Part shown: positions 61,572 through 64,000 of the stretch, in pieces
Position numbering within the stretch: the stretch's first letter is position 1
How the letters are laid out: each line of letters starts with the position of its first letter
Assembly (NCBI GenBank): GCA_963822095.1
Contig: CAWGGS010000008.1
Location: 34,933-98,932 of the forward strand
Length of the DNA stretch: 64,000 bases
From: CAWGGS01 sp963822095
GTDB taxonomy: Bacteria > Desulfobacterota > Desulfobulbia > Desulfobulbales > Desulfocapsaceae
Reading direction: 5' to 3'
The notes under the pieces: generated by a model
Told to the model about the DNA's origin: nothing
What the model saw: the letters and a program-made list of their open reading frames with translations, nothing else
Databases searched by the model: none
Position numbers and translations under genes: made by a program

Positions 61572-62285
61572 TCACTGTGACCAGGAAGCGGGGTCGAAAA
61601 CCGGGGCCAAGGTATCCGACTCCAGGATGATATCGGCAAACTGCAGGCTCCCGCCCGGTTTCATGACCCGATAGATTTCATCGAAAAGCAGAGGCTTTTC
61701 AGGAGAAAGATTGATAACACCGTTGGAGATCACCACATCAAAGCTCTCATCAGGAAAGGGCAGACGTTCCGAAGAGACGAGGTGAATTTCAGCGTTTTGA
61801 ACCTGTACTTTGTCAAGATTGTCCTGTGCCCGCCGAACCATTTCCTCAGTGAGATCAACACCGCATACCCGTCCTTCCTCGCCCACCAGGCGAGAGGCGA
61901 CGTAAAGGTCGAATCCTGCACCGCAACCTACGTCCAGGACAGCATTTCCACAGCGAATCGGCTCTATCGAAAAGGGATTTCCCACTCCGCAGAAAGAATC
62001 AAGAAGGTCATCCGGCACCGAATCGAGAAGTGTATACCCCAGGGCCTCGGCCCCACTCCTGCCAACGGGAAATTTAAAAAACCCCTGGGCCGAACGTGAA
62101 ACAGCTCTATACTTGTTCCTGATTGCATCCCGGATCTGTGCCAGTTCCTCTGAGGTGAAGGCCTCGGGTTTTAGTTGGTTTTTCGGTTCAGCAGCGGAAG
62201 CTGCCGCCTGCGGCTGGTTATCGCCAGCCGTCTCCTTGGTCTTTCAACCGCCGGAGAGCAAGGAACAAAAGTTTTTTATCGGCAT
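61572..62285 (-). CDS. SAM-dependent methyltransferase, arsenite-methyltransferase-like; probable selenoprotein (Sec14)
   Basis: 238 codons including the stop. The ATG at 62285 has AAAGGAGGT nine bases upstream. Codons 1-13 read MPIKNFCSLLSGG, codon 14 is TGA (62246-62244), and the same frame continues without any stop for 223 codons. The part after TGA is real protein: EELAQIRDAIRNKYRAVS then FKFPVGRSGAEALGY, then SFCGVGNPFSIEP and the SAM-binding VLDVGCGAGFDLYVASRL, CGVDLTEEMV and FDVVISNGVINLSPEK, as in ArsM-like class I methyltransferases. A plain start at the later GTG (62018) would cut off the conserved N-terminal part. The TGA is followed by a hairpin with SECIS-like geometry. Cys7 and Sec14 would form a possible redox pair. 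I infer selenocysteine insertion; a nonsense-mutated pseudogene is the alternative. Confidence 0.75.
62211..62246 (-). promoter_or_regulatory. Putative bacterial SECIS element with UGA
   Basis: UGA at 62246-62244, 13 bases, then stem CGGCTGG (62230-62224), loop CGATAA (62223-62218), stem CCAGCCG (62217-62211). The apical loop begins 20 bases after the UGA and has G at its second position, which fits the published bacterial SECIS rules as I recall them. Confidence 0.65.
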
Positions 62286-62585
62286 CTTGAAGTTACCTCC
62301 TTTCATAGGCTCCGACATTATTGGTACAGCAATATAGCTGTTTATCATATGATAAGTCATTGCTTCTCAAAAAGAAATGGAAACGAATCACGCACATTCC
62401 AATACGATGGAAATCCATCGGTGACGGCAAAATTTCTTCCTTCTGACAGGTCCCCACCATTACGTTTTTTCCCTTCTCTTTGCCCGACAATTCTGCTACA
62501 TACAGTATACTAAATTATCAAGCCGAAGACCTGCACAGCCGTTTGGCCAGAGACCTTCGAACATACATAGAAATGGAGGATTCCC
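62286..62585. other. Divergent intergenic region, methyltransferase / small protein
   Basis: 300 bases with the ribosome-binding site of the methyltransferase, the palindrome at 62342-62355 and a TATACT box at 62506-62511 that may serve the plus-strand small gene. No gene seen. Confidence 0.45.
62342..62355. promoter_or_regulatory. Perfect 14-bp palindrome, operator candidate
   Basis: TTATCATATGATAA, 57-70 bases before the methyltransferase start. It could be a repressor site, for example for an arsenic- or metal-responsive regulator, but none is in the window. Confidence 0.45.
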
Positions 62586-62729
62586 ATGACACAAGAAGCG
62601 AACACCTCGTCACCAGCCGCCGCCACCGATTCCGTCACTGAATCAAAACCGGACAACTTCATAGTCTCTCTTGTAAAGATGCTCCTCAATATAAATTTCC
62701 TGAAATGGGGGGTAAGGAAGGATTTTTAA
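62586..62729 (+). CDS. Small protein, 47 residues
   Basis: Starts MTQEANTSSPAAATD and ends LKWGVRKDF. A TGGAGG ribosome-binding site stands seven bases before the ATG. The first half is polar and Ala/Thr/Ser-rich; the second half is hydrophobic and basic (FIVSLVKMLLNINFLKW), like an amphipathic helix. Not recognised. Immediately followed by a 7-bp tandem repeat. Confidence 0.5.
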   Translation: MTQEANTSSPAAATDSVTESKPDNFIVSLVKMLLNINFLKWGVRKDF

Positions 62730-62756
62730 AGGCTGAAGGCTGAAGGCTGAAGGCTG
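62729..62756. repeat. Tandem repeat, 4 x 7 bp (AAGGCTG)
   Basis: Four perfect copies of AAGGCTG directly after the stop of the small gene. It could vary in copy number by slippage. Confidence 0.9.
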
Positions 62757-62845
62757 AACAAGGAACATCGGAATGTACATTCGAGCCAATGCCTTTTTTG
62801 ATTAAAATCAATTACTATACCTCCGAATTTTGAGTACATAGAACC

Positions 62846-63256
62846 ATGGATGCCTATACGGAAGCCCATCTCATTGTAGCCGCAATCAGGGTGTTTCAAC
62901 ACCAAAACGGCACGCAACCCAAGATCGAAGAGATCTGCGCAATGCTTAACATCTCCGATGAGGCAGGCCATGCCATCTGCCGCAAGCTTGCCCAAAAAGG
63001 AATCATCGACACCCTGGAAGATCCGTTTTCCATCAAGCTTTCAGTCGCCAATCATCTGAATATAGAAACCTTGCCGAAGGTAGCAGGCGAGGAAAAAGGC
63101 CTTGCCCATGAAATCGAGAAATTTCAGGCCCAAAAGCTGAAGGCAGAGAAGAAAGTTGCGGATATTCAGGCCGAAATAGCCAAAAAACAGAAAGATAAGC
63201 TTGCAGCCATCGAAGCAAAATTCAAAAAGGATATGGAAAAGTATAAAAAAAGCTAA
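62846..63256 (+). CDS. Helix-turn-helix / coiled-coil protein
   Basis: 136 residues. N-terminal ~55 residues look like a winged-helix module (PKIEEICAMLNISDEAGHAICRKLAQKGII). The C-terminal half is a long Lys/Glu/Ala-rich coiled coil (AHEIEKFQAQKLKAEKKVADIQAEIAKKQKDKLAAIEAKFKKD). Probably a DNA-associated or oligomeric regulator of a Desulfobacterota-specific family; not named. ATG without a strong ribosome-binding site. Confidence 0.75.
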   Translation: MDAYTEAHLIVAAIRVFQHQNGTQPKIEEICAMLNISDEAGHAICRKLAQKGIIDTLEDPFSIKLSVANHLNIETLPKVAGEEKGLAHEIEKFQAQKLKAEKKVADIQAEIAKKQKDKLAAIEAKFKKDMEKYKKS

Positions 63257-63375
63257 CCGGCATGGCTGGGCCGCTGCTCACGGAAAACCTTCATATATAG
63301 GTCAGGTAAGAGATACTATCTGCCAAAAAACAGCATATAAATAGAATCCTCGGGGAAAAAGCCTTTTCCATTCCC

Positions 63376-63813
63376 TTACTGCGAGACGATTATATGCGGT
63401 ACCAGTGACGGACTGTCGAGAACCGACTTATTCGTGTACCCCCCACACATGCCGACGACGGACCTTGCATCCCGGACTAGCTCTTGATTTTCCTGAGCTT
63501 CGAGATAAACGATGCCATGCCGGCCCAGATAACTCCACGATGCCAGCACTTTATCCTTTGCAAAATACTGCACGGCCTTAATGTTATGCATCTTAACACA
63601 CTTTCCCTTGAGCGTATAAGGGTTGGTCCCGAAGCCGTATTTATAGCCAAGAACGATCAGTTTTTCTTGGCTGCAATCGAGGACAACCGTAATTTCCCGT
63701 GACTGCTCACCCGCTGCATACCCAAGAAGCTATGCGGAATGAAAGAAAAGCCCAAGACCTGCCAGCAAAGTTACCAGAGACAGTGAATTTTTTTGTAGTC
63801 GTTGATTTCGCAT
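63376..63813 (-). pseudogene. Secreted protein gene with in-frame amber codon
   Basis: AAGGAG stands seven bases before an ATG at 63813. The frame reads MRNQRLQKNSLSLVTLLAGLGLFFHSA, a normal signal peptide, then TAG (63732-63730), then continues LLGYAAGEQSREITVVLDCSQ... for 117 more codons to a TAA at 63376. The mature part has VLDCSQEKLIVLGYKYG and Cys residues that may form disulfides. The TAG falls inside the signal peptide. I read a nonsense mutation (or a sequencing error) as most likely; amber suppression or pyrrolysine is possible but not supported by other evidence in the window. Product not recognised. Confidence 0.6.
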
Positions 63814-64000
63814 CGGGATCTCCTTGAGCAAAAAGATGCAGGGAAACAATCACCGCGACAAAACATTGTACCCACTCAGCACCCCGAACCCATCTCCTCG
63901 TTCTTTTCAATCCCAATACACCCCCTGCCGACTTTTGATGAGAGCATGAAAAGTTTGCCTCGGTTTTAAAAAGCAATCAGTAATAAACCGGGCAGCAATT

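Noticed and set aside
61572..62018. A 148-residue methyltransferase starting at an internal GTG
   Set aside because: No ribosome-binding site there, and family-like sequence continues upstream to a strong Shine-Dalgarno and ATG at 62285 across the TGA.

Overview
The window looks like chromosome of an anaerobic Desulfobacterota-type bacterium, most likely a sulfate-reducing Desulfobulbales relative. This is inferred from gene content: selenium metabolism (selD), an aldehyde:ferredoxin oxidoreductase, an HdrD/GlpC-type iron-sulfur protein, corrinoid methyltransferases with their reductive activator, an EF-G resembling the mitochondrial/spd subclass, and a eukaryote-type HisA. Base composition is near 50% GC by eye. 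No 16S rRNA or other taxonomic marker is present.

Layout. 1-7 kb: a DUF3343/selD selenium pair, a CoA-transferase fused to a GNAT domain, an Fe-S oxidoreductase, an amidohydrolase and an aldolase. 7-14 kb: hybrid histidine kinase with a truncated receiver stub, a DUF2868/DUF3482-GTPase pair, rtcB, pdxH. 14-22 kb: chemoreceptor plus secreted Cache protein, B12-type radical SAM protein, FKBP isomerase, a stand-alone phosphohistidine swivel domain and a YhiN-type flavoprotein. 22-27 kb: three lipoproteins (one Pal/OmpA) divergent from a split pqiAA-B-C operon. 27-33 kb (minus): gadB, an AOR-family enzyme, LemA and DUF2207. 33-36 kb: low-density accessory stretch with a secreted crystallin-like protein between two copies of a mobile repeat. 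37-45 kb: methyltransferase operon (pterin methyltransferase, corrinoid protein, two MttB-superfamily proteins, DUF1638, corrinoid activator). 45-64 kb: mostly housekeeping genes (arfB, deaD, hisA-like, EF-G, tRNA-Phe, nadC, valS, dGTPase-like), ending with an arsenite-methyltransferase-like gene.

The most notable observations are these. (1) The methyltransferase at 61572-62285 (minus) has an excellent Shine-Dalgarno and ATG, but codon 14 is TGA followed by a 7-bp hairpin whose spacing and loop fit a bacterial SECIS. It is a strong selenoprotein candidate in a genome that carries selD. (2) Four copies of an unrecognised 170-270 bp MITE-like repeat are present, with imperfect ~25-bp terminal inverted repeats. 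One copy has a perfect 8-bp target duplication, and an internal hairpin shows a compensatory base change. (3) A secreted-protein gene at the right edge is interrupted by one in-frame TAG inside its signal peptide. (4) The corrinoid operon carries two different MttB-type proteins but a single corrinoid protein.

All functional names come from reading motifs and recalling families; no database search was run.
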